Assembly: GCA_963791545.1 (NCBI GenBank)
Contig: CAWBSR010000015.1
Coordinates: 930,001-994,000, forward strand
Length of the DNA: 64,000 nucleotides
Direction of reading: 5' to 3'
Source of the DNA: JALYXV01 sp963791545
Lineage (GTDB): Bacteria > Actinomycetota > Acidimicrobiia > Acidimicrobiales > Palsa-688
Position 1 is the first letter of the stretch. The number at the start of each line of letters is the position of its first letter. The translations under genes and the position numbers were made by a program. Positions 15,743-23,088 of the stretch are shown here, piece by piece. Below the pieces are notes generated by a model. It ran no database searches. It saw only the letters and a list, made by a program, of their open reading frames with translations, and had not been told where the DNA came from.

Positions 15743-17002
15743 GTGAAACGGGTGTTGGCAGATGTCACGCCCCTGCGCCGGCATCGGGACTTTCGCAAGA
15801 TCCTGGCGGGGCAGGCCCTGTCGGCCCTGGGCTCGCAAGCCACGGTCGTCGGCGTCGCCTACCAGGCTTATCGCCTGACCGGCTCTACGCTGGTCGTGGG
15901 CCTGGTCAGCCTCACCCAGCTGGGCCCGCTGCTGGCAGGGACCCTCTGGGGCGGGGCGGTCGCCGACAGCATGGATCGCCGGCGGCTGCTGCTGGTCACG
16001 GTGGCCGTTCTCGCCGCCGCCAGCACTGGGTTGGCCGTCAACGCCGGCCTTTCGCGGCCCCAGTTGTGGCCCCTCTTCGTCCTGAGCGCCGTCACAGCCG
16101 CCTTCCAGGGCGTACAGGCGCCGACGGAACGAGCGGCGACGCCGATGGTCGTTCCCGCCCGTGACCTGCCGGCCACCCTCGCCCTGCAGCAGATCGTCTT
16201 CCAGCTGGCCCAGATCGCGGGGCCCGCCCTGGCCGGGTTGCTGATCGCCTCGGTGGGCCTGAGCCTGATCTTCTGGCTGGACACGGTGACGCTGGCCCTG
16301 ACCTGGGTCGTCTCGGCCACCCTGCCCCCACTTGTCCCGGCCGGCGAAACCCGCCGGGCCGGGTTGTCGTCGATCGTCGAGGGCCTCCGCTACCTGAAGG
16401 GTCAGCGCCTACTGTCGGCCATCTACCTCGTCGACCTGGACGCCATGATCTTCGGCCTCCCCCGAGCCGTGTTCCCGGCCCTGGCGCTGTCGGTCTACGG
16501 CGGCGGGGCGGCCACCCTCGGCCTGTTGTATGCGGCCCCGGGCGCCGGGGCGCTGGTCGGTGCCGTCCTGACCGGTTGGGTGGCCCGGGTGCGTCACCAG
16601 GGACGGGCGGTGATCGTGGCCGTGGCCGGCTGGGGCATCGCCATGGTGGCCTTCGGCTTCAGCCGGGCGCTGGCCTTGGGGCTGGTCCTGCTGGCCCTGG
16701 CGGGGGCCGCCGACGTGATCTCGGCAGTGTTCCGGGGCTCGATCCTGCAGACGACGGTTCCCGAGCACCTCCAGGGGCGATTGTCGGGCACCTATATCGC
16801 GGTCGTCACCGGTGGGCCCCGCCTGGGCGATGCCGAGGCCGGGGTGGCGGCGTCGATCGGGGGGCCACAGTTCGCAGTCTGGTCCGGAGGCCTGGCGTGC
16901 CTGGTGGGCCTGGGGCTGGTGGCGTGGCGGGTCCCCGAGCTGTGGCGCCAACGAACGGCCGAACCCGCCTCCCTGGCCGCCCCGCCCGAGCCGCCCGGTT
17001 AG
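15743..17002 (+). CDS. MFS transporter (EntS/MFS_3 type)
   Basis: A 419-residue major facilitator protein with about twelve hydrophobic helices and the inter-helix 2-3 motif GGAVADSMDRRRLLL. The start FRKILAGQALSALGSQATVVGVAYQAYRLTGS and the loop APTERAATPMVV are typical of the EntS/MFS_3 branch, which includes siderophore and macrolide exporters. A drug or metabolite export role is plausible, but the substrate cannot be read from sequence. ATG start at 15743. It is convergent with the PGM1-like ligase gene, the stops being 6 bp apart. Confidence 0.88.
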   Translation: MKRVLADVTPLRRHRDFRKILAGQALSALGSQATVVGVAYQAYRLTGSTLVVGLVSLTQLGPLLAGTLWGGAVADSMDRRRLLLVTVAVLAAASTGLAVNAGLSRPQLWPLFVLSAVTAAFQGVQAPTERAATPMVVPARDLPATLALQQIVFQLAQIAGPALAGLLIASVGLSLIFWLDTVTLALTWVVSATLPPLVPAGETRRAGLSSIVEGLRYLKGQRLLSAIYLVDLDAMIFGLPRAVFPALALSVYGGGAATLGLLYAAPGAGALVGAVLTGWVARVRHQGRAVIVAVAGWGIAMVAFGFSRALALGLVLLALAGAADVISAVFRGSILQTTVPEHLQGRLSGTYIAVVTGGPRLGDAEAGVAASIGGPQFAVWSGGLACLVGLGLVAWRVPELWRQRTAEPASLAAPPEPPG

Positions 17003-17008
17003 CGACCC

Positions 17009-18520
17009 TTAGCCCGAACCGCCCGCCCCCCCGGGCGCCGCGGGCGCCGGCCCCAGCTCGTTTCCCATCTGGCGGCACACTTCGACTACTGCGTCGTACA
17101 TCGCCTCGGCCTCAGGAAGGGAATCGGCGATACAGGTGACGCCCATTTTTCCCCACCCTCCCAACGCACCCAGCATGTGCAGGGCGGCGCCGGTCCTCGA
17201 GGCGGGATCCCAGCCCAGGCCGGCCCGGTCCACGGCGTCGATGACCTGTCGCGGGGTGACCCCCACCAGGCTTGGTTCGTGCAGGTTGTCGGTGGCGACG
17301 TAACGCTTGGGACCGGTCGGGCACACCAGTTCCCCCGTCGCCCGGTCGTACTCCCCCTCGGTGGCCAGCCGGGCCATCCAAAACGGGTGGGTCGTGCCTC
17401 CCATGCGCAGGTTGATCTCGCTCACGTACACCGCGTTGCCGCGCCGGCCCGGCGCCACCAGGAAGTCGATGCCAAAGATTCCGATCACACCGTGGCCCGC
17501 CAGCACCTCGGCCACCTTGATGGCCGCCTCCTGGATCACGAGCCGGTACGAGGGGTCGGCCGGGAATCGGCACCCAAAATACACCTGGCCTTCGGGCCCG
17601 CTCAGGATCTGGTCATGGGTCGAGAGGATCTCGACGGGCGCCCCGGGGGTGACCCGGAGCTGGACGCTGGGTGAGACCATCTCCTCGCGCCGCACCAGTT
17701 CCTCGACGATCGCCCCGTCGGCCTGGATCTTGGCCTCGAAGGAGGCCCAGCTCTCGTTGGGGGCGCAGAACACGGTGCGCGACTCGGCCAGTTGGCGCTG
17801 CGGATTCTCCAGCTCCACGATGGCGTTGCCCTGACCCGCGAAGCCGTAGTTGAGCTTCACCACGACCGCCTCGGCGTGGGGGGCGTGGGCCCGGATGAGC
17901 TCCATGCCCCGTTCGATGTCCCGCAGGCTCCAGAGGTCTTCGGTACCCTCCAGCACCCGGGTCCCGGCCTGGCGGGCGCTGCGCTTGGAGCCGGTCTTGG
18001 ATCCGAGCCAGGCCAGCTCGGGTGGGGGACCGAACAGCGGCAGTCCCAGGGATTCCGCCAGCGCCTTTTCGAAGTCGGTCACGTTGAAGCTGATCAGGTA
18101 GGCGTTCTCGCGGTCGCCCGCCAGCTCCCGCAGGCGGGCCTGGGCATCAGGGCGGCGGAGTAGCTTCTGGCTGAGCGGCATGACCTCGGGGTCGTTGATG
18201 CTCACCAGTTCCAGTCGGCGCCGGGCGTCGGCGGCATCGGGCAGGAAGCGCAGGTAGTAGTCCACGACGGCAGGGTCGATCGGCAGCGAGGTCACGTAGA
18301 CCATGCGCAGCTCGGGCCGGCGCAGCTGCAGGAGCATGTACATGAGCCGCTCCTCGTAGCGGACCACGCCGGTGATCTTGGCCAGCTCGGCCATCGAGAA
18401 GCTGAGCGAGGGGATCACGACCATGGTCCCGGTGTCCAGGCCCACCAGGCCCTCACGCTCGAGGCGCGCCATGAAAGCGCGCTGACGTTCCTCCCAGATG
18501 GTGACGGCGGTGGCCGTCAT
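17009..18520 (-). CDS. ATP-grasp peptide ligase, PGM1-related
   Basis: The 503-residue product resembles the ATP-grasp proteins related to the pheganomycin peptide ligase PGM1. Visible features are the N-terminal VVIPSLSFSMAELAKI, the region VVKLNYGFAGQGNAIVEL (nucleotide-binding beta strands) and the metal/ATP site GIFGIDFLVAPGRRGN followed by SEINLRMGGTTHPF, where Glu and Asn would bind magnesium. Known PGM1 couples carboxyl groups to peptides; the substrate here is unknown and no biosynthetic cluster surrounds it. The ATG at 18520, with AGGTGAG upstream, is preferred to an extension to 18631. Confidence 0.8.
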   Translation of the reverse strand: MTATAVTIWEERQRAFMARLEREGLVGLDTGTMVVIPSLSFSMAELAKITGVVRYEERLMYMLLQLRRPELRMVYVTSLPIDPAVVDYYLRFLPDAADARRRLELVSINDPEVMPLSQKLLRRPDAQARLRELAGDRENAYLISFNVTDFEKALAESLGLPLFGPPPELAWLGSKTGSKRSARQAGTRVLEGTEDLWSLRDIERGMELIRAHAPHAEAVVVKLNYGFAGQGNAIVELENPQRQLAESRTVFCAPNESWASFEAKIQADGAIVEELVRREEMVSPSVQLRVTPGAPVEILSTHDQILSGPEGQVYFGCRFPADPSYRLVIQEAAIKVAEVLAGHGVIGIFGIDFLVAPGRRGNAVYVSEINLRMGGTTHPFWMARLATEGEYDRATGELVCPTGPKRYVATDNLHEPSLVGVTPRQVIDAVDRAGLGWDPASRTGAALHMLGALGGWGKMGVTCIADSLPEAEAMYDAVVEVCRQMGNELGPAPAAPGGAGGSG

Positions 18521-18665
18521 CGGCTCACCTCGCCATCGGTTCGCCCGCCCCGGGTAGCCACCGGAACATGATGCCGCGTCGGTGCCGGCCCGCACCGGCC
18601 TGGCGCGCGAAACTGGGGCCTCTTCCGCCAATGAACGCGTCCCGGCGCCACGCGAGGAGGGGTCG

Positions 18666-19403
18666 ATGACCCAGGCAGGGTGGTACCAGGATCCGTCGGC
18701 GCCCTTCCTGGTGCGATGGTGGGACGGCTACCGCTGGACCAACGAGGTGCGCCCCGGGCCGGGCGGCGCCGTCGACCCCGCCAAGGACCTGGCCGACGAA
18801 GCCAAATACGGGCGGCTGGCGTCCATTGCCGTCCTGGTCGGGGCGGCCTCGTACACCTGCCAGGCGGTCATCACGGCCGCCCTGGTCAGTCGCTTCTTCC
18901 ACGCCATCCGCGACCAGTTCAATGCCCCGTTGCAGAGCGACGGGACCCGGGCGCCGTTGGTGCTGCCCCACGGCATCACTCTGCTCTATGTGTTGTCGCA
19001 GCTGAGCGGCTTGGTAATGCTGGTCGTCGAGGTCATCTTCCTCGTCTGGTTCTACAACGCCGCCAAAGTGGCTGCCCGGGCCGGTCTCCCGGCCCGGCGC
19101 AGCCCCGCCTGGGCCGTGGTGGGATGGATCATCCCGATCGTCAGCCTGTGGTTTCCCTACCAGTCGGGGGTCGACTTCTTTCCGCCCGGACACCCGGGCC
19201 GCAGGAAAGTGGGCCGTTGGTGGGCCCTGTACCTCGGCATGAGCGTCTCTTTGATCGTCGCCGCCGCCGTCTCGTTCGTTGGCACCGGGGCCGGCGAAGT
19301 GGTGGCGATCCTGGCGGGAGGACTTTCGCTGGCCGCCGCCCTGGCGGCCCGGGAGCTCATCACCGAGGTGGCCCGGGTCCACGCCGGCCTGGTCGGGCGG
19401 TGA
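18666..19403 (+). CDS. DUF2510 + DUF4328 membrane protein
   Basis: The 245-residue protein starts with the short DUF2510 motif GWYQDPSAPFLVRWWDGYRWT, common at the N-terminus of actinobacterial membrane proteins. The rest is a DUF4328 region with about five hydrophobic helices, including VLSQLSGLVMLVVEVIFLVWFY and SPAWAVVGWIIPIVSLWFPYQ. Function unknown. The ATG at 18666 has a strong GAGGAGG site upstream; an in-frame extension to 18582 is unlikely. The next gene starts 7 bp downstream. Confidence 0.82.
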   Translation: MTQAGWYQDPSAPFLVRWWDGYRWTNEVRPGPGGAVDPAKDLADEAKYGRLASIAVLVGAASYTCQAVITAALVSRFFHAIRDQFNAPLQSDGTRAPLVLPHGITLLYVLSQLSGLVMLVVEVIFLVWFYNAAKVAARAGLPARRSPAWAVVGWIIPIVSLWFPYQSGVDFFPPGHPGRRKVGRWWALYLGMSVSLIVAAAVSFVGTGAGEVVAILAGGLSLAAALAARELITEVARVHAGLVGR

Positions 19404-19410
19404 GCGCCAC

Positions 19411-19965
19411 ATGACGGCGGAGCGGACCTACGTGGCCCTGCTCCGGGGGATCAATGTCACCGGCCGTAATCCCATCGCCATGCAGGACCTGCGGACCCTC
19501 GTGACCACTGCGGGCGGCGAGGACGTGGAGACCTACCTGCAGAGTGGCAACGTCGTGTTCCGGTCGACCGTGTCCGACTCCGAGCGGATGCGGGGCGCCA
19601 TCGAATCCCGGGTCCGCTCCCAGCTGGGACTGGATGTGGCCGTGGTGGTACGCACCGCCGAGGACCTCCTACGGTCCATGGAAGCCAACCCGCTGCTGAG
19701 CGACGACCGGGAGCGTTCGCACCTGCACGTGACCTTCCTCGGGTCGATCCCCGAGTCCGGCCGGGTCGCGGCCCTTCGAGACGCGGCCGGCACCTATCTC
19801 CCCGACCTGTTCCGGCTGGCACCGACAGAGGTGTACCTGTACACCCCCAACGGCTACGGACGCACCAAGCTCAACAACGCCTTCTTCGAGCGGAGGTTGG
19901 GCGTCGTCGCGACCACCCGCAACTGGCGAACCGTTACCTCCCTGGTCCAAATGACCCGGCCGTGA
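19411..19965 (+). CDS. DUF1697 family protein
   Basis: 184 residues matching DUF1697 over the full length: the N-terminus TYVALLRGINVTGRNPIAMQDLR, the ETYLQSGNVVF strand, and the C-terminal TKLNNAFFERRLGVVATTRNWRTVTSL are diagnostic. The biochemical role of the family is not established. ATG at 19411, 7 bp after the DUF2510/DUF4328 gene, so the two probably share a transcript. Confidence 0.88.
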   Translation: MTAERTYVALLRGINVTGRNPIAMQDLRTLVTTAGGEDVETYLQSGNVVFRSTVSDSERMRGAIESRVRSQLGLDVAVVVRTAEDLLRSMEANPLLSDDRERSHLHVTFLGSIPESGRVAALRDAAGTYLPDLFRLAPTEVYLYTPNGYGRTKLNNAFFERRLGVVATTRNWRTVTSLVQMTRP

Positions 19966-20108
19966 CCACTTGACCAACGGCCGACGTTTGGCGGAAGGGC
20001 AAAGATGCAATAGTTAGCGACGGCCAGGAGCCATGCCTGAAACAGACGGGCGGCTGGGGTCCGCCCAGCATCTCCACGGAAACTGCCGTTTGGCAACCGC
20101 CGCAGGGT

Positions 20109-20453
20109 GTGTGGAGGGAGGTGCGTCCCACGATCAACTGTGAGCCCACCAAGCGAGGCGACCAGGTAAAGGTGACATTCTCGCTGCCGGCGCGAAGTGA
20201 CAGTTCCCCCCGAGTCTCGGTGGTCGGCGATTTCAACGGCTGGCGGGCCGGCGCCAACGTGTTCAAGCGCCGCGGGGACCTCGACGTGGCGTCGTTGACG
20301 CTGAGCGCAGGGCGGCGTTACGAGTTCCGCTACGTCGACGACACCGGGACCTGGTTCAACGACGAGGCGGCCCACGGTTACAGCCGCAACTCGTTCGGCG
20401 AGGACAACTCCATCATCGACCTCCGCGACCCGGCCGCGGGACCCGCCAGCTAG
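20109..20453 (+). CDS. Isolated CBM48/glycogen-binding-like domain protein
   Basis: About 114 residues forming a single early-set beta domain of the isoamylase-N/AMPK-beta type: VKVTFSLPARSDSSPRVSVVGDFNGW, then AGRRYEFRYVDD and TWFNDEAAHGY. Such stand-alone domains occur in actinobacteria and may bind glycogen or act as small chaperone-like partners; no catalytic domain is attached. The start is uncertain between GTG at 20109 and GTG at 20121. It stands alone between DUF1697 and the convergent ArsR gene. Confidence 0.72.
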   Translation: MWREVRPTINCEPTKRGDQVKVTFSLPARSDSSPRVSVVGDFNGWRAGANVFKRRGDLDVASLTLSAGRRYEFRYVDDTGTWFNDEAAHGYSRNSFGEDNSIIDLRDPAAGPAS

Positions 20454-20478
20454 CGCGACCGGCGGTTTCCCGCGGATA

Positions 20479-20814
20479 CTAGGGCCGCGAGTTGGGCCCG
20501 GTCTCCAGGTGGCGTTGCAGAGCCGCGAGGCGGCGATCCCACCGGGCGCCGACGTCGGTCAGCCACGCCGCGGCGTCACCGAGGCCCCCGCCGACGACCC
20601 GGAAGCGCACGTCCCGGCCCTGCCGCTCGCCGCTCAAGAGACCCGCCCCGGCCAGGGCGTTGAGGTGTTTTACCACCGCCTGCCGGGAGATGGAGTACCC
20701 CGCAGCCAGTTCGGTGGCGGTCAACGGACCCTGCCGCGAAATCTGATCGAGCAACCGGCGCCGGGTCGGATCGGCCAGCGCCGCGAAGACCGCGTTGGTC
20801 TGAGGCGCGGTCAC
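20479..20814 (-). CDS. ArsR-family repressor paired with SRPBCC gene
   Basis: 111 residues from a GTG at 20814, with a complete winged helix: NAVFAALADPTRRRLLDQI, then TATELAAGYSISRQAVVKHLNALAGAGLLS and GRDVRFRV. There is no obvious metal-binding Cys motif; members of this type pair with a START/SRPBCC (AHSA1-like) protein. It is the second gene of a two-gene operon, 7 bp after the SRPBCC gene. The inverted repeats at 21357-21376 and 21396-21423 in front of the operon are the best candidates for its operator, making it probably autoregulated. Confidence 0.85.
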   Translation of the reverse strand: MTAPQTNAVFAALADPTRRRLLDQISRQGPLTATELAAGYSISRQAVVKHLNALAGAGLLSGERQGRDVRFRVVGGGLGDAAAWLTDVGARWDRRLAALQRHLETGPNSRP

Positions 20815-20821
20815 CTGGTGG

Positions 20822-21334
20822 TCAGCGGGAGATCGTCCCGACCAGCACCCCGGCCGCCGGCCCCCTGGGGCGGGCGCCGGCCGAGGCGGGGCCGGAGGCG
20901 CCGGTGGCAATGGCCCAGCATCGGAACAGCTGGTCGTCCCATAGCGTCCACGAGTCACCCGCCGGCGCTGGGGCGACGGCCGAGGTGGCCCGGGCGCTGG
21001 CGGTGGCGGGCGGGTCCGATGGGGGCAGCGGCTGTTCGGTCACCGTGAGCCGGGTGCCGTCGTCGTCGGGCTCCAGGTCGTAGCTCACCTGCGACGAGTC
21101 CTCGGAGCCTTGGCCGGCCCTCCACCACCGGAAGGAAAGGTGACGTCCCGGCAGGACCGAGTCGACGACACCGTAGCGCTCCGTCCCGTCGTCATCACGA
21201 AAGCGAGCCGGGGCGCCGGGGCGCAGGTCCCACTCCACCCGGGACCCGAACCAGGCGGCCACCACCTCGGGCTCGGTGAGGGCCGCCCAGAGTTCCTGGG
21301 CGCTGGCGGGGATGACGACTTGACGTACCAGCAT
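20822..21334 (-). CDS. SRPBCC (AHSA1-like) domain protein
   Basis: 170 residues from an ATG at 21334 with AGGAGG 5 bp upstream. The fold is recognisable from VRQVVIPASAQELWAALTEPEVVAAWFG at the N-terminus, then the beta strands GTERYGVVDSVLPGRHLSFRW and SQVSYDLEPDDDGTRLTVTE. SRPBCC proteins hold hydrophobic ligands in a deep cavity; the ligand here is unknown. The C-terminal part is Ala/Pro-rich. Co-transcribed with the ArsR gene downstream and divergent from clpP. Confidence 0.82.
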   Translation of the reverse strand: MLVRQVVIPASAQELWAALTEPEVVAAWFGSRVEWDLRPGAPARFRDDDGTERYGVVDSVLPGRHLSFRWWRAGQGSEDSSQVSYDLEPDDDGTRLTVTEQPLPPSDPPATASARATSAVAPAPAGDSWTLWDDQLFRCWAIATGASGPASAGARPRGPAAGVLVGTISR

Positions 21335-21356
21335 CTCGACCTCCTGGCGGCAACGG

Positions 21357-21376
21357 GTGCAACTCCAGGGTTGCAC
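21357..21376. promoter_or_regulatory. Operator 1 (GTGCAAC-N6-GTTGCAC)
   Basis: An inverted repeat with perfect 7-bp arms GTGCAAC and GTTGCAC around 6 bp. It sits just upstream of the SRPBCC-ArsR operon and repeats the same half-sites as operator 2, 43 bp away centre to centre (about four helical turns). An ArsR dimer is the likely binder. Confidence 0.65.
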
Positions 21377-21395
21377 ATTTTTCTAACCTGTGGGG

Positions 21396-21423
21396 TAATG
21401 TGCAACTGTGCGGTTGCACATTA
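21396..21423. promoter_or_regulatory. Operator 2, 11-bp arms, upstream of clpP
   Basis: The left arm TAATGTGCAAC and its exact complement on the right flank a 6-bp spacer TGTGCG. The core is identical in layout to operator 1. Its right edge is 14 bp from the clpP start and directly abuts the clpP ribosome site, so occupation should block clpP expression as well as that of the divergent operon. Confidence 0.7.
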
Positions 21424-21437
21424 GCAAGGAGGATGGC

Positions 21438-22091
21438 GTGAGCTACCTGGTCCCGACGGTGATCGAGCAGTCCCAACGAGGGGAGCGGGCCTACGACATC
21501 TACTCGCGGTTGCTGAAGGACCGCATCGTGATGTTGAACACCGAGATCACCGATGGCAGCGCCAGCCTGCTCACCGCCCAGTTGCTGCACTTGGAGTCGG
21601 AGAACGCCGACCGGGATATCTGCCTCTACATCAACAGCCCCGGGGGCTCGGTGACGGCCACCTTCGCCATCTACGACACCATGCAGTACATCCAGCCCAA
21701 CGTGTCGACGGTTTGCCTGGGCATGGCGGCCTCGGGAGCCGCGGTGCTGCTGGCCGGCGGCTCGCCGGGGAAGCGCTTCATATTGCCCAACGCCCGGGTG
21801 CTCATCCATCAGCCCCACGGCGGCGCCCAAGGGCAGTCGATCGACATCGAGAACCAGGCCCGGGAGATCGCGTTCCTCCGGGGACGCATGGAGGAGGTCC
21901 TGGCCGAGCACACCGGCCAGCCGATTGCCCGCATCGCCAAGGACACCGACCGGGACTACATCCTGGGGGCGGCCGACGCTATCGCCTACGGCCTGGTCGA
22001 CGAGGTGCTCTCGCCCCGCAGCCGGGAGGCGGCGGTGGTCGGAGCCGGCGGCGGCGGCCGACGAGTGAAGATGGAGCAGGCTCTGGTTTGA
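21438..22091 (+). CDS. clpP: ATP-dependent Clp protease proteolytic subunit
   Basis: ClpP forms the barrel peptidase fed by ClpX/ClpC unfoldases. The 217-residue product has the catalytic triad: Ser99 in LGMAASGAAV, His124 in VLIHQPHGGAQG, and the Asp within KDTDRDY. Conserved NTEITDGSASLLTAQLLHLES and YINSPGGSVTATFAIYDTMQYI are present. The GTG at 21438 is chosen because AAGGAGG lies 5 bp upstream; the earlier in-frame GTG at 21408 falls inside operator 2. It is a lone clpP without a neighbouring clpX or second clpP. Its promoter region is shared with the SRPBCC-ArsR operon, implying regulated expression. Confidence 0.93.
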   Translation: MSYLVPTVIEQSQRGERAYDIYSRLLKDRIVMLNTEITDGSASLLTAQLLHLESENADRDICLYINSPGGSVTATFAIYDTMQYIQPNVSTVCLGMAASGAAVLLAGGSPGKRFILPNARVLIHQPHGGAQGQSIDIENQAREIAFLRGRMEEVLAEHTGQPIARIAKDTDRDYILGAADAIAYGLVDEVLSPRSREAAVVGAGGGGRRVKMEQALV

Positions 22092-22205
22092 ACCTGCCCC
22101 ACCGACGCCAACCGCTATTGCCAGGCTGGGGTCACGTCAGGCACTACCCGAGGCCTTGGGCCCGAAACCTCGCTAGCGCTTGGAGGCGACAGGTCGGCGG
22201 TGGGC

Positions 22206-23084
22206 TCAGTAGACCCAGACCGGGGTGCCGATGGGGTCGACGTTGGTCGCCCAGACCCAGTTGATGGCGGCGTCGGTGATCCGCACGCAACCGTGCGACA
22301 CCGGGCGAGGAGGAACGTAGCTGTCGCCGTGGATGGCGAAGCCCCCCGTGAAAAAGCGGGGTCGGAACAGCAGCCCCAGCGACGAGCGGTGCTGGCCCTC
22401 GATCACGCGATAGGTGGCGAAATGACCTTTGGGGGTGAGGGCGACGTTGCGGCTGCCCTGGTCGTAGTAGACGTACCCGCCGCCGGTCGAGGTGTTGAGG
22501 ATGGTGTCCACGTGGCCGTTGGTGACGAACAACAGCAGGTTGCGGGCCAGGTCGACCTCGATGACATGGCCTGACGAACTCATGGCCGAGGGCCGGGTCC
22601 CGGCGCTCAGGGCGGCCGCGGTGGCCGAGTCCAAGAGGCCGCTGCGGGGCACGCCCGCGGCCTTCTGCAGGGCCCACACCGCCTGCTGGGTCGTCCCCCC
22701 GAAATGGCCATCGGGGGTTCCGAGCCAGTAGCCCAACGTGGTCAAGCTTTGCTGCAGCTGCAGCACCGCGGGACCGGCACTGCCCAGTTGGGGCAGGCCG
22801 GCGGTGGCCGAAGGCACCGTCGTCGCCGTCGACGGGGGCTTGATGGTGGCCGGGGAGGCGGTGGATGCGGTCGGCGCGACTGTCCGGCTGGGGGTGGACG
22901 TGGTGCTGGCGCCCGACGCCGAAGGGGTGGTGAGCGACGCATCGGGGGGCGTGGTCGAGCTGGAAGTGGAATGGGCGAGGGTGGGCGACGACGAGCTGCA
23001 GCCGCTCAGGGCCAGAGCGGCGACGGTGGCGGCCGCCGCCAGGGTGGCCAGGGCGGTCTGTCGGTGAAGGAAAACGCGACTCAT
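22206..23084 (-). CDS. Lipoprotein L,D-transpeptidase with peptidoglycan-binding domain
   Basis: L,D-transpeptidases form 3-3 crosslinks in peptidoglycan or attach proteins to it. The 292-residue product starts with a lipoprotein signal (lipobox LALSGC), followed by a Ser/Thr/Pro linker, a PG_binding_1 domain (LQQSLTTLGYWLGTPDGHFGGTT) and a YkuD domain whose active site is SHGCVRI with upstream HGDSYVPPRPV. The ATG at 23084 has GAGG upstream. Its start lies 4 bp after the stop of the LPXTG repeat protein, so the two are co-expressed. Confidence 0.9.
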   Translation of the reverse strand: MSRVFLHRQTALATLAAAATVAALALSGCSSSSPTLAHSTSSSTTPPDASLTTPSASGASTTSTPSRTVAPTASTASPATIKPPSTATTVPSATAGLPQLGSAGPAVLQLQQSLTTLGYWLGTPDGHFGGTTQQAVWALQKAAGVPRSGLLDSATAAALSAGTRPSAMSSSGHVIEVDLARNLLLFVTNGHVDTILNTSTGGGYVYYDQGSRNVALTPKGHFATYRVIEGQHRSSLGLLFRPRFFTGGFAIHGDSYVPPRPVSHGCVRITDAAINWVWATNVDPIGTPVWVY

Positions 23085-23088
23085 ATCC

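Noticed and set aside
22092..22205. Terminator between convergent clpP and L,D-transpeptidase genes.
   Set aside because: Only short, weak complementarities are seen; not enough to call.
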